A stretch of DNA of 64,000 nucleotides from Anaerobutyricum hallii (GCF_900209925.1 NZ_LT907978.1:1237219-1301218), one strand, 5' to 3'. Positions 53,201-62,013 are shown, numbered from the stretch's first letter. Made by a program: numbers and translations. The notes: generated from the sequence alone by a model not told the origin.

Positions 53201-54488
53201 TGCGGATCTTAATACATTTCATATCCTGACCGCCGATATCTAAGATGCAGTCTACATCCGGTTCAAAGAAAGCAGCGGCATAATAGTGTGCCATCGTTTC
53301 TACTTCTCCATGATCAAGCTGTAATGCGGCTTTAATCAATGCCTCACCGTAACCGGTAGAACAGGAACCGGAAATCTTAGCAGAAGGAGGAAGAAGTTCT
53401 TTTAATTCCTTCATCGCACGAATTGTTGTGTTTAATGGACTTCCGTTGTTATTATCATAGAAACGGTATAAAAGAGAACCGTCCTCTCCGACTAAAGCAA
53501 GCTTTGTTGTTGTGGAACCGGCATCAATACCAAGATAGCATTTGCCGCTGTATGTAGCTAAATCCGCTTTTTTTACTTTGAACTGATTATGCTCTTTAAT
53601 AAATGCATCATATTCCTGTTCATCTTTAAAAAGAGGCTCCATACGTTCAACTTCTACAGCAAGCTTTATGTCAGATTCAAATTCTTTTAAAAGCTCATCC
53701 ATTGTAAAAAAGCATTCTTCCTTTGCATTAAGAGCAGCGCCCTTTGCAGCAAAAAGATGAGAATATGGTGGGTCTATAATATGTTCTTCATCTAGATTCA
53801 AAGTACGGATAAAAGCATTCTTTAATTCCGGCATAAAATGTAGAGGTCCGCCGAGAAATGCAACGTAACCTTTGATCGGCTTACCACAGGCAAGACCACT
53901 GATCGTCTGGTTTACTACTGCCTGAAAAATAGAAGCAGCAAGATTCTCTTTTGTAGCTCCTTCATTAATTAAAGGCTGAATATCAGACTTTGCGAAAACA
54001 CCACAGCGGGCAGCAATCGGATAAAGCGTATCGTAATTACGGGCATATTCATTAAGACCGGTAGCATCTGTCTGTAAAAGACTGGCCATCTGGTCAATAA
54101 AAGAGCCGGTACCACCGGCACATACACCATTCATACGCTGTTCAATTCCGTTATTAAAATAAATAATCTTGGCGTCTTCACCGCCAAGTTCAATTGCAAC
54201 ATCTGTTTTTGGCTCATAGTCCTGCAATGCATTTGCCACACAGACTACTTCCTGACAAAACGGAATATGTAAATACTCTGAAATAGACATTCCACCAGAA
54301 CCGGTTACCGTCGGATGAATTGTCAGATTCCCAAGTTTCGCTCTGGCTTCAGATAATAAAGTTTGTAATGTTCCTTTAATATTTGCAAAATGTCGTTTGT
54401 AATCTGAAAAAAGGATAGTATGGCTCTCATCAATGACGGTTACCTTAACTGTAGTAGAACCAATATCAATTCCTAATGCGTGTTTCAT
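50262..54488 (-). CDS. Acyl-CoA dehydratase activase/HgdC-HgdB-like fusion, 1,408 residues
   Basis: The largest gene in the window. Two ASKHA ATPase domains of the BadF/BcrA type come first: residues about 4-255 ([32 protein letters not shown]) and 318-575 ([36 protein letters not shown], with the Cys that can ligate a shared 4Fe-4S cluster). DUF2229-like (about 665-870) and HgdB-like regions with cysteines (about 985-1300) follow. Relatives activate radical 2-hydroxyacyl-CoA dehydratases, but the substrate of this long form is not established. AAAGGAG sits unusually far (about 14 bases) from the ATG, with a 3-codon frame between. Confidence 0.88.
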   Translation of the reverse strand: MKHALGIDIGSTTVKVTVIDESHTILFSDYKRHFANIKGTLQTLLSEARAKLGNLTIHPTVTGSGGMSISEYLHIPFCQEVVCVANALQDYEPKTDVAIELGGEDAKIIYFNNGIEQRMNGVCAGGTGSFIDQMASLLQTDATGLNEYARNYDTLYPIAARCGVFAKSDIQPLINEGATKENLAASIFQAVVNQTISGLACGKPIKGYVAFLGGPLHFMPELKNAFIRTLNLDEEHIIDPPYSHLFAAKGAALNAKEECFFTMDELLKEFESDIKLAVEVERMEPLFKDEQEYDAFIKEHNQFKVKKADLATYSGKCYLGIDAGSTTTKLALVGEDGSLLYRFYDNNNGSPLNTTIRAMKELKELLPPSAKISGSCSTGYGEALIKAALQLDHGEVETMAHYYAAAFFEPDVDCILDIGGQDMKCIKIRNHAVDNVLLNEACSSGCGSFIETFAKSLNYSVADFAKVALFAPSPIDLGSRCTVFMNSKVKQAQKEGASVGDISAGLAYSVIRNALLKVIKLTDPKQLGKKIVVQGGTFYNDAVLRSFERISGCHAVRPDIAGIMGAFGAALIAREREDETGDTKMLSIDEIIHLEYTTSMSRCQGCNNHCILTINKFNNDRQFISGNRCERGLGLEKNHEHVPNLYEYKYKRIFGYKSLKPDEAKRGVIGIPRVLNMYENYPFWHTFFTNLSFRVMLSPKSSRKIYELGIESIPSESECYPAKIAHGHVMWLLQKGIQTIFYPCVPYEENQMEGSNNHYNCPIVTSYAENIKNNMEELRDPDVLFMNPFLALDNEEALKVRLYDELSKHFDVTKEEISHAVEEAYKEAAQVRKDVQAKGEETLAYLAETGKMGIVLCGRPYHIDPEINHGIPELINSFGIAVLSEDSICHLGHVERPLIVSDQWMYHSRLYAAANYAKKNKQLEVIQLNSFGCGLDAVTTDQVNDIMTNSGRIYTVLKIDEVNNLGAARIRIRSLIAAVKIRNRKHIEPHPVPANITKVEFTKEMKKDYTILIPQMSPIHFDLLTPAFRHCGYHVEILPEMGKQAVDTGLKYVNNDACYPSLIVVGQIMTALTSGKYDLNKTAVIISQTGGGCRATNYIGFIRRALEKNGYGQIPVISLSVQGIEKNEGFKFTPALLVRALQGVIYGDLFMRVLYRVRPYEKVKGSANHLHEVWKKRCIKSLEKARYGEFKKNIRGIIHDFDKLPITDEKKPRVGIVGEILVKFLPDANNHLVELLEEEGAEAVMPDLLDFMFYSFYNSNFKAEYLGKSAKAAKLCNMAISALETYRGFLRKELERSERFTAPPHIKELAEYAKPIVSLGNQTGEGWFLTGEMVELIKQGAPNIVCTQPFACLPNHVVGKGVIKELRRKYPESNIVAIDYDPGASEVNQINRIKLMLATAQKKLNTDL

Positions 54489-54695
54489 GATTAATCAATC
54501 ATCTCCTTTAGTAAAATGTGTATTAATAATAAGGTAAGTAATTTTCCAAATATCCAAACTATTATAAACGAGTTGGACGTAAAATACAACAAATTTTGAA
54601 AAAAGATTCCGAGCGTACCTATTTGGGTATGGCGGGAACATCTTTTGTAACAGCATCATATTTTATAATTGAGGAAGTAAAAAGGAAGAGCATTT

Positions 54696-55073
54696 ATGAG
54701 CGAAAAAGTGTATGTAAACATATGTGACAAGAGAAAATGTCCCGGTCCGGTATATGCGGTAAAAAAAGGAGATACGCTCTATTCTATTGCACAGAAATAC
54801 CATTGCCGGGTACGAACGCTGCTTGATCTGAATCCTTTTGTAGATATATATAATTTACAGCCTGGCGAAGAAATCTGCGTGCCAGATTGCAGGGGACAGG
54901 GAAAAGTAGACTTCCGGCCGTATGTAGTAAAAGAAGGAGATACCTTAGGAGGTATTCTGAAAAATGTTTCGATGAGTTTTGAAGAACTGGCAAAAGTAAA
55001 CCGGATTTTATATAACCTTATTGTACCCGCTGGAACGATTCTTTTGATACCGGGTAAAAAAGAGGAAAAATAA
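54696..55073 (+). CDS. Double LysM-domain protein
   Basis: 125 residues with two LysM units: YAVKKGDTLYSIAQKYHCRV ... LNPFVDIYNLQPGEEICVP, and YVVKEGDTLGGILKNVSMSF ... NRILYNLIVPAGTILLIP. LysM binds peptidoglycan or chitin-like glycans. No signal peptide is visible at the N-terminus (MSEKVYVNICDKRKCPG), so it may be a spore or cytoplasmic LysM protein as in SafA-like cases. Confidence 0.85.
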   Translation: MSEKVYVNICDKRKCPGPVYAVKKGDTLYSIAQKYHCRVRTLLDLNPFVDIYNLQPGEEICVPDCRGQGKVDFRPYVVKEGDTLGGILKNVSMSFEELAKVNRILYNLIVPAGTILLIPGKKEEK

Positions 55074-55084
55074 CAGAAATGCGT

Positions 55085-55113
55085 TTGACAAAGTATTAGA
55101 TATTTCTTATAAT
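55085..55113 (+). promoter_or_regulatory. Consensus promoter upstream of corA
   Basis: TTGACA (55085-55090), exactly 17 bases, TATAAT (55108-55113): a perfect housekeeping-type match. A hairpin follows about 25 bases later. Confidence 0.75.
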
Positions 55114-55138
55114 AAAATCAAACGGTTTCAGTCCTGTA

Positions 55139-55168
55139 AGAGTCCGCGAAACGGGCTCTTTCTTTCGT
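55139..55168 (+). terminator. Attenuator-like hairpin in the corA leader
   Basis: AGAGTCCG, loop CGAAA, CGGGCTCTTTCTTTC. An RNA from the consensus promoter would be only about 48 bases if stopped here. Confidence 0.65.
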
Positions 55169-55266
55169 TTTGACAAGGTGAAAAGTATAAGATTAAGACT
55201 AAGATTAAGACCAAGATAAAGAAGCACCGGCTGGAATCTTATAAACTGTTGAAAGAGGGAAGTCTC

Positions 55267-56205
55267 ATGATAAGAATTTTTAAAACGACCGATTCAGGGA
55301 TTCGCAAGGTTGCAGTGGCAGAAGAAGGATGCTGGATAGCTCTTACCAACCCTACGTCAGAAGAATTAACTACGATAGCAGACCAGTTCAACATTGATGT
55401 TGACGACTTAAAAAGCCCCTTGGATGAAGAGGAACGTTCCCGTATACAGGTGGAGGAGAATTATACATTAATTATCCTGGATATTCCGACGATAGAAGAG
55501 CGTAAAGGCAGGGAATATTTTTATACGATACCATTTGGAATTATCTTTACCGATAAGTATATATTCACCGTCTGTCTTGTAGATTCACCGGTATTGACCG
55601 TATTTATGGATGGAAGAGTGAAGGATTTTTATACGTTTAAAAGAACTCGTTTTATTTATCAGATGCTTTATCGTAATGCAACGATGTTTCTGCAGTATCT
55701 GAAGATTATTGACAAGAAAAGCGATGAAGTGGAGAAGAAGCTTCATATTTCTCAGAGAAATCAGGAATTGATAGAGATGCTTGATCTTGAAAAGAGCCTT
55801 GTGTATTTTACAACATCTTTACGAGGTAATGAAGTTGTTCTTGAGAAGCTGATGCGTAACACATCGATTCCACGCTATGAAGATGACGAAGAATTGCTGG
55901 AAGATGTTATCATTGAAAATAAACAGGCAATAGAGATGGCAAAAATTTACAGTGATATTTTAAGTGGAACAATGGATGCCTTCGCTTCTGTTATATCTAA
56001 TAACTTAAATATTGCGATGAAGTTTTTATCTGTTATCACGATCGTACTTACAGTGCCGACAATCGTTACAAGTGCGCTTGGCATGAACGTCAGCGGAATT
56101 CCTTTTGCAAACAACCCATATGGTTTCTGGATTGTTGTGGGAATCTCTTTATTGATGACTTTAGCTGCCGGGGCGATCATTGCAAAAAACAAACATTTTA
56201 AATAA
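55267..56205 (+). CDS. corA: CorA-family magnesium/divalent-metal transporter
   Basis: About 312 residues. A long cytoplasmic N-terminal domain (1-250; VKDFYTFKRTRFIYQMLYRN, VEKKLHISQRNQELIEMLDL) is followed by two C-terminal membrane helices. The GMN motif is present in VTSALGMNVSGIPFANNPYG, at the usual pore-mouth position. The ATG at 55267 follows GAGGGAAG. It forms a pentameric channel for Mg in this family. A preceding promoter and attenuator suggest leader control. Confidence 0.9.
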   Translation: MIRIFKTTDSGIRKVAVAEEGCWIALTNPTSEELTTIADQFNIDVDDLKSPLDEEERSRIQVEENYTLIILDIPTIEERKGREYFYTIPFGIIFTDKYIFTVCLVDSPVLTVFMDGRVKDFYTFKRTRFIYQMLYRNATMFLQYLKIIDKKSDEVEKKLHISQRNQELIEMLDLEKSLVYFTTSLRGNEVVLEKLMRNTSIPRYEDDEELLEDVIIENKQAIEMAKIYSDILSGTMDAFASVISNNLNIAMKFLSVITIVLTVPTIVTSALGMNVSGIPFANNPYGFWIVVGISLLMTLAAGAIIAKNKHFK

Positions 56206-56210
56206 ACAGG

Positions 56211-56234
56211 ATGCAGCCGGAATTTCCGGCTGCT
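56211..56234 (+). terminator. Hairpin after corA
   Basis: GCAGCCGG, loop AATT, CCGGCTGC with no T-run. It may be a weak terminator or a stabilising 3' end. Confidence 0.45.
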
Positions 56235-56272
56235 GATGTTTATATCATAAAAAATATTAAAGGAGGCGTGCT

Positions 56273-57088
56273 ATGAACTGGCTAGACAAGCTGGAACGTA
56301 AATTTGGAAGATATGCGATACGTAATCTGCCGCTGTATATTGTGATGCTTTATGCGATAGGAGCGGTGCTTAATATTATGACAAAGGGTTCTTATTACTA
56401 TTATGTTGCATTGAACCCGTATATGATACTTCATGGACAGGTTTGGAGACTGCTTGGTTTCCTCATTGTACCACCGAATGCCAATATTATTTTTATTATA
56501 TTTGTATTAATGTTTTATTACTCCATAGGGGAATCACTGGTGCAGGTGTGGGGAGCATTCCGTTTTAATATGTATATTTTCCTCGGAGTGATCGCAACAA
56601 TTGCAGCATCCTTTGTTGTATATTTTATTTATCCGTCTACGATGATCTTTATGGATACATTCTATTTGAATCTGTCGATGTTTTTAGCATATGCAACGAT
56701 TTTTCCGGAGATGCGGGTATACCTTTATGGAATTGTGCCGGTTAAAGTAAAGTGGCTGGCATGGGTGGATGTTGCACTCCTAGCATATAATTTTATGACT
56801 GGCAATATAGGATCTAAAGTTGCAATCGTAGTCAGTTTACTAAACTTTCTTTTGTTCTACATTTCTTCAAGGAATTATAAAAGAGTTTCGCCAAAAGAGA
56901 TTCAAAGAAAGCGGGCATATCGTAAAGCATCTTCCGCGGTATTAAATAAGCCATATCGTCATAAATGTGCCGTATGTGGGAAGACAGAACTTGATGACCC
57001 TAATTTAGAATTTCGTTATTGTTCAAAGTGTAATGGGAATTATGAGTATTGTAATGAGCATTTATTTACACATACTCATGTAAAATAA
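56273..57088 (+). CDS. Rhomboid-like membrane pseudoprotease with C-terminal zinc finger
   Basis: 271 residues. Six or so membrane helices with the rhomboid scaffold: GQVWRLLGFLIVPPNANIIF and YYSIGESLVQVWGAFRFNMY resemble the family's W-R and G-x-x-x-E segments. The catalytic G-x-S-G is absent (LNLSMFLAYATIF instead) and the H-x-x-x-N motif is missing, so it is probably not a protease. The C-terminal 45 residues hold CAVCGKTELDD, YCSKCNGNYEYC and HLFTHTH, a zinc-binding module. It begins a run of four genes with DUF2953 and gerW. Confidence 0.7.
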   Translation: MNWLDKLERKFGRYAIRNLPLYIVMLYAIGAVLNIMTKGSYYYYVALNPYMILHGQVWRLLGFLIVPPNANIIFIIFVLMFYYSIGESLVQVWGAFRFNMYIFLGVIATIAASFVVYFIYPSTMIFMDTFYLNLSMFLAYATIFPEMRVYLYGIVPVKVKWLAWVDVALLAYNFMTGNIGSKVAIVVSLLNFLLFYISSRNYKRVSPKEIQRKRAYRKASSAVLNKPYRHKCAVCGKTELDDPNLEFRYCSKCNGNYEYCNEHLFTHTHVK

Positions 57089-57109
57089 AAAGTGACAGGA
57101 GGCGGTCTT

Positions 57110-57430
57110 ATGGTGACTATATCGGAAAACATCATAATCGGTGAGACGATTTCCCATGATGCGAAAAGTATCTTGCGGGGAGTCCGCCATCCTTTTATAT
57201 GGAAGAAAGGACTCTGGTATGGAATCACTACTTCCTGTAGTGGAGATACGATCATGTATGTTCTTTCGTCAAGAGAGATGCGGCAGAAGTTTTATCAAAA
57301 TAACAATCTACGATTATTGGGAATAGCAGGTTCTATAAAAGAAGCGTACGAGATTGTGTTAAAACTTGTGCAGACAGGGTATAATAATGATTGTATCTAC
57401 GAGATGAAGGAATATCTGGAGAAGTTTTAA
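57110..57430 (+). CDS. Hypothetical protein between rhomboid-like and DUF2953 genes
   Basis: 106 residues from the ATG at 57110 (seven or so bases after AGGAGG); an in-frame ATG at 57092 would overlap the ribosome site. Not recognised. Composition suggests a small alpha/beta cytoplasmic protein (LWYGITTSCSGDTIMYVLS, LLGIAGSIKEAYEIVLKLVQ). It is very likely cotranscribed with its neighbours. Confidence 0.55.
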   Translation: MVTISENIIIGETISHDAKSILRGVRHPFIWKKGLWYGITTSCSGDTIMYVLSSREMRQKFYQNNNLRLLGIAGSIKEAYEIVLKLVQTGYNNDCIYEMKEYLEKF

Positions 57431-57445
57431 AACAGGAGGGAAAAT

Positions 57446-58378
57446 GTGCTGCATGTATTATTTATATTATTGAAAATACTTGGGATACTGCTCCTGTTGC
57501 TTGTCGGAGTTTTACTGCTCGTGCTGCTGGCACCTCTTCGGTATTCTTTTAAGTTAGAAAAAGAAGAGCAGGTTTCGCCAGAGTTTTCGGTAAGAGTTAC
57601 CTGGCTGTGCTGGCTTTTTTATTTTAAGGCCAGCTACATAGAGAAGGCATTTGATTATCGAATAAGAATACTGGGGCATCAGATTGCCGGAAATCAAAAG
57701 GAATTTCTTGAAAGGCAAAAGAAAAAGGCAGAAAAAGCGCAGGAAAAACGTAGAAAAGAAAAAGAGAACAGGAAGGAGGAATCACAGAAGAAAGAAAAAG
57801 AACTGCCTGTTACAATATCGGAAGAGAAAGTCTCTGCAACAGAAAAACCGGAAGAAGATCTCCTGAAAGAAAAAGAGTCAGAAGGAAGTTACAGTGGGGA
57901 GAGCGTAAAGGATGCGGCTTCCAATAAGGAATTATCAACAGAAAAACAGGTAAAAGAAAAGACAGACAAATCATCAAAAAGAAAGGGTTCCTTTTTTAAA
58001 AAAGGGAAAGCGAGAATAAAAAGTTTAAAAGATGCAAAGTCTAATTTAGATCAATTTCCATGGAGAGAGTGGCTGGAGCTTGGAAAGGATATTGTGATCC
58101 GTTTCTTTAAGCATGTTCTTCCACAGAAACTCCGGGGAACGATTACTTTTGGATTTTCTGATCCGGCAGATACAGGATATGTGACCGGAATAGCTGCTGT
58201 GTTTTATCCAAAATATGGAGAGAGTTTTTCTTTATATCCGGATTTTGAACGCAAGGTGTTTGCGGCGCAGTGTGAAGGAAAGGGAAGAATTCGACTGGGA
58301 TATATACTTGTTCTGGTTGTTTCTATATTAAGAGAAAAAAGTGTGAGAATAATGATTAAACGTATGATTTTAGATTAA
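57446..58378 (+). CDS. DUF2953 domain protein
   Basis: 310 residues starting at GTG after AGGAGG. An N-terminal membrane helix (LLKILGILLLLLVGVLLLVL), a long highly charged Lys/Glu-rich linker (about 85-190) and a C-terminal domain typical of DUF2953 (KLRGTITFGFSDPADTGYVT, YPDFERKVFAAQCEGKGRIR). In Bacillus the relative ytfI lies next to gerW/ytfJ, as here. The family is linked to sporulation by context. The linker is longer than I expect for the family. Confidence 0.82.
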   Translation: MLHVLFILLKILGILLLLLVGVLLLVLLAPLRYSFKLEKEEQVSPEFSVRVTWLCWLFYFKASYIEKAFDYRIRILGHQIAGNQKEFLERQKKKAEKAQEKRRKEKENRKEESQKKEKELPVTISEEKVSATEKPEEDLLKEKESEGSYSGESVKDAASNKELSTEKQVKEKTDKSSKRKGSFFKKGKARIKSLKDAKSNLDQFPWREWLELGKDIVIRFFKHVLPQKLRGTITFGFSDPADTGYVTGIAAVFYPKYGESFSLYPDFERKVFAAQCEGKGRIRLGYILVLVVSILREKSVRIMIKRMILD

Positions 58379-58393
58379 ACAGGAGGGTATACT

Positions 58394-58837
58394 ATGGATA
58401 AGCAGAATTTTGATACAACAGTGAATTCTTTATTTGGTGGAATGGATCATGTATTATCATCAAAGACCGTTGTAGGAGAACCACAGGTGATTGGAGATAC
58501 CATTATCCTTCCACTTGTAGACATTTCCTTTGGAATGGGCGCAGGAGCTTTTAATAAAGAAAAAGGAAACAGCGCAGGCGGAGGAATTGGTGGTAAGATG
58601 TCCCCTAGTGCTATTTTAGTTATCCATAACGGACAGACAAAGCTTGTGAATATCCGAGACCAGGATGCGATAACAAAGGTGCTTGATATGGTGCCGGATG
58701 CTGTGAATAAAGTGGTTTCCATTATTAAAGGCGATACGGCGGAGAATAAAGTAGATCCGGAAGTGGAAGCGGCTGTCAATAAGGCAGCACAGGCGGAGAG
58801 TTCCGTAGTAGATGTTATTGATTCCGAAAAAAAGTAA
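58394..58837 (+). CDS. gerW: GerW-family sporulation protein (YtfJ)
   Basis: 147 residues. GerW signatures are TVVGEPQVIGDTIILPLVDI and a glycine-rich loop GGIGGKMSPSAILVI, followed by VVSIIKGDTAENK. In Bacillus it is a forespore protein needed for normal germination. Its presence supports a spore-former. It lies 15 bases after the DUF2953 gene, with AGGAGGG as ribosome site. Confidence 0.92.
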   Translation: MDKQNFDTTVNSLFGGMDHVLSSKTVVGEPQVIGDTIILPLVDISFGMGAGAFNKEKGNSAGGGIGGKMSPSAILVIHNGQTKLVNIRDQDAITKVLDMVPDAVNKVVSIIKGDTAENKVDPEVEAAVNKAAQAESSVVDVIDSEKK

Positions 58838-58937
58838 AGATTTTTAAAAGTTTTCCTTGCAATTTGTTTTGATTTCTGATAGTATAGACTCGTTGTAAGT
58901 CTGTCAGACTTAAGTATATTCGCGAGGAGGTGCTATC

Positions 58938-59123
58938 ATGGCAAGATGCGCTATTTGTGACAAAGGTGCTCATTTCGGTATCAAAGTGAGTCATTCACAT
59001 AGAAGATCAAACAAAATGTGGAAATCCAACATTAAGTCTGTAAGAGTGAAAGTGAACGGAGCTTCTAAGAAAATGTATGTTTGTACTTCTTGTTTAAGAT
59101 CAGGTAAAGTAGAACGTGCGTAG
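58938..59123 (+). CDS. rpmB: 50S ribosomal protein L28
   Basis: 61 residues. MARCAICDKGAHFGIKVSHS with the CxxC pair and C-terminal CTSCL (second pair) gives the zinc-binding L28 form; RRSNKMWKSN is the RNA-binding stretch. GAGGAGG precedes the ATG. In B. subtilis rpmB sits by yloU-yloV, the same context as here. Confidence 0.96.
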   Translation: MARCAICDKGAHFGIKVSHSHRRSNKMWKSNIKSVRVKVNGASKKMYVCTSCLRSGKVERA

Positions 59124-59194
59124 TTTTACTGTCACTGAGGATGAAAGAAGACTCTAATCTTTGTCCTTACAGGAATGTATGCAGATATGAGTTA

Positions 59195-59224
59195 AGGGGG
59201 AATCAGTGATTCCCTCTTTTTTCT
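59195..59224 (+). terminator. Terminator after rpmB
   Basis: GGGGAATCA / TGATTCCCTCTTTTTT, short-loop hairpin with T-run. Confidence 0.85.
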
Positions 59225-59288
59225 TTATATGTACTCTCGGAATCTTCTCATAAAAGCAAGAGCAGTGAAGGCTTCGAGAGTACATTTG

Positions 59289-59432
59289 TCAGACATGCTC
59301 ACAGAACAGCAGATATCCTAACAGGGTACTGATAACCAGAAGAATAAATTTTACTGCGAAACCGGTGAGAAAGCAGCTTAGGAACAGACCGAAGGAAAAA
59401 CAAAAAAGAGCGAACCCGCATAATTTTTTCAT
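59289..59432 (-). CDS. 47-residue membrane peptide
   Basis: MKKLCGFALFCFSFGLFLSC, then a second hydrophobic stretch (about 23-43, ending LLGYLLFCEHV). The ATG follows GGGGGAGTTTT, a good ribosome site. It resembles short two-helix peptides with KK-C/G-GF starts and LGYxLFC ends that I have seen in Lachnospiraceae genomes. Function unknown. It converges with rpmB, with the rpmB terminator between them. Confidence 0.65.
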   Translation of the reverse strand: MKKLCGFALFCFSFGLFLSCFLTGFAVKFILLVISTLLGYLLFCEHV

Positions 59433-59535
59433 AAAACTCCCCCTTATGTTCCTTATAATACTATATGAGTATGCAGCAGTTTTGTTTCATCTTATATAAT
59501 ACAAAGTTAAGATGCAAAATTAAGATACGGAATGG

Positions 59536-59633
59536 GAGATAAACGCTCCGCGGGGATGCGCAGTGATTCTGTAAAGAATATGTCAGCTTATGCTGATCAG
59601 AATCACGCGCCAAGTCTCGCGGCTGCTCGACTT
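59536..59633 (+). repeat. B1 repeat, 3' fragment
   Basis: Matches the second half of the B1 unit: GAGATAAACGCTCCGCG, the GTGATTCTG/CAGAATCAC stem and GGCTGCTCGACTT. Two changes (CTTACGCTGACC to CTTATGCTGATC) keep its inner hairpin paired through G-U or A-U. Confidence 0.78.
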
Positions 59634-59705
59634 AAAATTTGTGGTTCCAATTTCACCGAAAAGAGGTTATACTATATAAAACGATAATAAACGGAGGGAT
59701 AGTAT

Positions 59706-60062
59706 ATGAAAGGACAAATGCACACCGATTTAGGTCAGGTTATTATAGATGAAGAGGTTATTGCAACTTACGCCGGAATTAATGCATTAGAATGTTTTGG
59801 TATTGTTGGAATGGCATCCGTTAATGTAAAGGATGGTTTTGCCCAGCTCTTAAAGAGAGATAATGTAAGCAAAGGTGTTCATATTAAGGTGAATGATAAT
59901 AAGATTTATATAGATTTTCATATTATTGTAGTATACGGTGTCTCTATTGCTACAGTTACAGAGAATTTAATCCAGAATGTAAAGTATCGTGTTGAGAAGT
60001 TTACCGGTATGAGTGTAGAGAAGATCAATATTTATGTAGAGGGAGTTCGTATTGTAGATTAA
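59706..60062 (+). CDS. Asp23/Gls24-family protein
   Basis: 118 residues, YloU-like: TDLGQVIIDEEVIATYAGIN, NVKDGFAQLLKRDNVSKG, IHIIVVYGVSIATVTENL (as FHIIVVYG...) and VEKINIYVEGVRIV. Its neighbourhood with the DAK2 gene matches yloU-yloV of Bacillus. The family is associated with the cell envelope; this cytoplasmic form has no membrane anchor. GGAGGG precedes the ATG. Confidence 0.9.
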   Translation: MKGQMHTDLGQVIIDEEVIATYAGINALECFGIVGMASVNVKDGFAQLLKRDNVSKGVHIKVNDNKIYIDFHIIVVYGVSIATVTENLIQNVKYRVEKFTGMSVEKINIYVEGVRIVD

Positions 60063-60177
60063 GTAGGAATCTGCGTTGAATTTTCTTTTTGTAAAATTTT
60101 GTAAAAGAATAAATACTAAGAATAAAAGAATTAATATAAGAATAATAGATAAAACAGGTAAATAAGGAGGAAATGTT

Positions 60178-61887
60178 GTGAACAGTCACACCATAGACGC
60201 AAAGTCTTTTCAGAAGTTGTTTTTAGCTGGTGCAAACCGCATCAATTCACGAAAAGATTATATTAATGAACTGAATGTATTTCCGGTTCCGGATGGAGAT
60301 ACCGGAACGAATATGTCACTGACAATTTTAGCGGCTGCCAAAGAAGTTGGAGCAGTTGAAGAACCGACAATGGCTACGATCTGTAAAGCAATCAGTAATG
60401 GTTCTCTTCGTGGGGCACGTGGTAACTCCGGTGTAATTCTTTCCCAGCTGTTTCGTGGCTTTACCAAGGCAGTTTCCAAGGCGGATTCTCTTGGGAAAGA
60501 TGAGATTACAGCAGGATTTACAAGAGCGGTAGAGACAGCGTACAAGGCAGTTATGAAGCCAAAAGAAGGAACGATTCTTACTGTTGCAAAAGGAATGGCA
60601 GATAAGGCAGAAGAATTAGTGGATGAAGATATGGATGTGATCGAATTCTGCGAGGCAATCGTAGCATACGGTTACGAAGTCCTTTCGAAAACGCCGGATA
60701 TGCTTCCTGTATTAAAAGAAGCGGGCGTAGTAGACTCCGGTGGACAGGGCCTTATGGAAGTGTTACAGGGAATTGTAGATGCACTTACCGGTAAGGTGAC
60801 AGAGATTGAAGTTCCGGCAGAAGCAGCGTCTATGTCCTCTGCAGTTATTAGCGCACCAAAGGCAGATATTTCCACAGCAGATATCAAGTTTGGTTACTGT
60901 ACAGAATTTATCATTTTATTAGATAAGCCACTTACAAAGGAAGACGAGAAGGGACTGAAGAAGTTTTTCCTTTCTATCGGTGATTCTTTAGTATTAGTTG
61001 CAGATGAAGAGATCTGTAAAGTGCATGTACACACAAATCATCCGGGTCAGGCATTTGAAAAGGCATTAACATTTGGTGCTCTTTCTAATATGAAGATTGA
61101 TAATATGCGTCTGGAACATCAGGAGAAGCTGATTAAAGATGCTGAGAATGAGGCGGCCCGCCAGAGACAGCAGGAAGCGGAAGAAGAAAAGCTTACCGCA
61201 CAGGAAGCTGCAAAGGCACAGCCTGCAAAAGAAGTAGGATTTATCGCAGTTTCTGCTGGGGAAGGCCTTACAGATATCTTCAAAGGTCTTGGTGTGGATT
61301 ACCTTATTGAAGGTGGACAGACTATGAACCCTAGTACAGAAGATATGCTGAATGCAATCGATCAGGTGAATGCAAAGAATATTTTTATTCTTCCAAATAA
61401 TAAGAATATTATCCTTGCAGCAGAGCAGGCAAGAGATTTAACAGAAGATAAGAAGATTGTTGTTCTTCCTACAAAGACCATTCCTCAGGGAATTTCAGCG
61501 ATGATCGGATATATGCCGGAGGCATCTGTTGATGAGAATGCAGAGAACATGAAAGATGCTTACCAGGATATAGCAAGCGGTCAGGTTACTTATGCTGTAA
61601 GAGACACATCAATTGATGGAAAAGAGATTCATAATGGCGACATCATGGGAATTAATGATGGCGGAATCGCAGCCGTAGGAAAGGATCTGATGGAAACAAC
61701 GATTGACTTACTTTCCACTATGGTGGATGAAGATTCAGAGCTGATCTGTCTTTATTATGGAGCAGATGTATCTAAGCAGGATGCAGACGCACTTTCTGAT
61801 GAAATCGAAGAAAAGTTCCCGGAATGTGAAGTAGAAGTAAACTTTGGCGGTCAGCCGATTTATTATTATATGATTTCTGTAGAATAA
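60178..61887 (+). CDS. DAK2-domain kinase-like protein (YloV/FakA type)
   Basis: 569 residues starting at GTG after AAGGAGG. The DhaL/DAK2 domain (1-200) has NVFPVPDGDTGTNMSLT (Mg/ATP-binding Asp residues) and RGARGNSGVILSQLFRGF. A middle region (about 220-330, HVHTNHPGQAFEKAL) and a C-terminal DAK1-like/FakA-C domain follow (EVGFIAVSAGEGLTDIFKGL, PTKTIPQGISAMIGY). Relatives phosphorylate fatty acids bound to FakB, feeding phospholipid synthesis. FakB-like genes are not in this window, so the substrate is by analogy. Confidence 0.9.
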   Translation: MNSHTIDAKSFQKLFLAGANRINSRKDYINELNVFPVPDGDTGTNMSLTILAAAKEVGAVEEPTMATICKAISNGSLRGARGNSGVILSQLFRGFTKAVSKADSLGKDEITAGFTRAVETAYKAVMKPKEGTILTVAKGMADKAEELVDEDMDVIEFCEAIVAYGYEVLSKTPDMLPVLKEAGVVDSGGQGLMEVLQGIVDALTGKVTEIEVPAEAASMSSAVISAPKADISTADIKFGYCTEFIILLDKPLTKEDEKGLKKFFLSIGDSLVLVADEEICKVHVHTNHPGQAFEKALTFGALSNMKIDNMRLEHQEKLIKDAENEAARQRQQEAEEEKLTAQEAAKAQPAKEVGFIAVSAGEGLTDIFKGLGVDYLIEGGQTMNPSTEDMLNAIDQVNAKNIFILPNNKNIILAAEQARDLTEDKKIVVLPTKTIPQGISAMIGYMPEASVDENAENMKDAYQDIASGQVTYAVRDTSIDGKEIHNGDIMGINDGGIAAVGKDLMETTIDLLSTMVDEDSELICLYYGADVSKQDADALSDEIEEKFPECEVEVNFGGQPIYYYMISVE

Positions 61888-61899
61888 GCATAGCATTAC

Positions 61900-61942
61900 A
61901 ACAGCGATTTCGTGAATAAGACATGGAATCGCTGTTGTTTTT
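61900..61942 (+). terminator. Terminator after the DAK2 gene
   Basis: AACAGCGATTTC ... GAATCGCTGTTGTTTTT hairpin. Confidence 0.85.
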
Positions 61943-61950
61943 GAATAAGT

Positions 61951-62013
61951 AAGAAAGCAGGAAGGTTACAAATGCAGATGGATGAATTTTGCTATTTGAC
62001 TTTCCTGCTTTTT
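61951..62013 (+). terminator. Second hairpin upstream of recG
   Basis: GAAAGCAGGAA pairs with TTCCTGCTTTTTC across a 38-base loop. It follows the first terminator by eight bases and precedes recG, so it could be a back-up stop. Confidence 0.55.

Larger units (their letters stand above)
59225..59705. other. Intergenic region with small gene, boxes and a B1 fragment
   Basis: About 480 bases. They hold an inverted GTACTCTCGGAA / TTCGAGAGTAC pair (59229-59284), the 47-residue minus-strand membrane peptide, a partial B1 unit and the Asp23 promoter zone. Confidence 0.6.
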
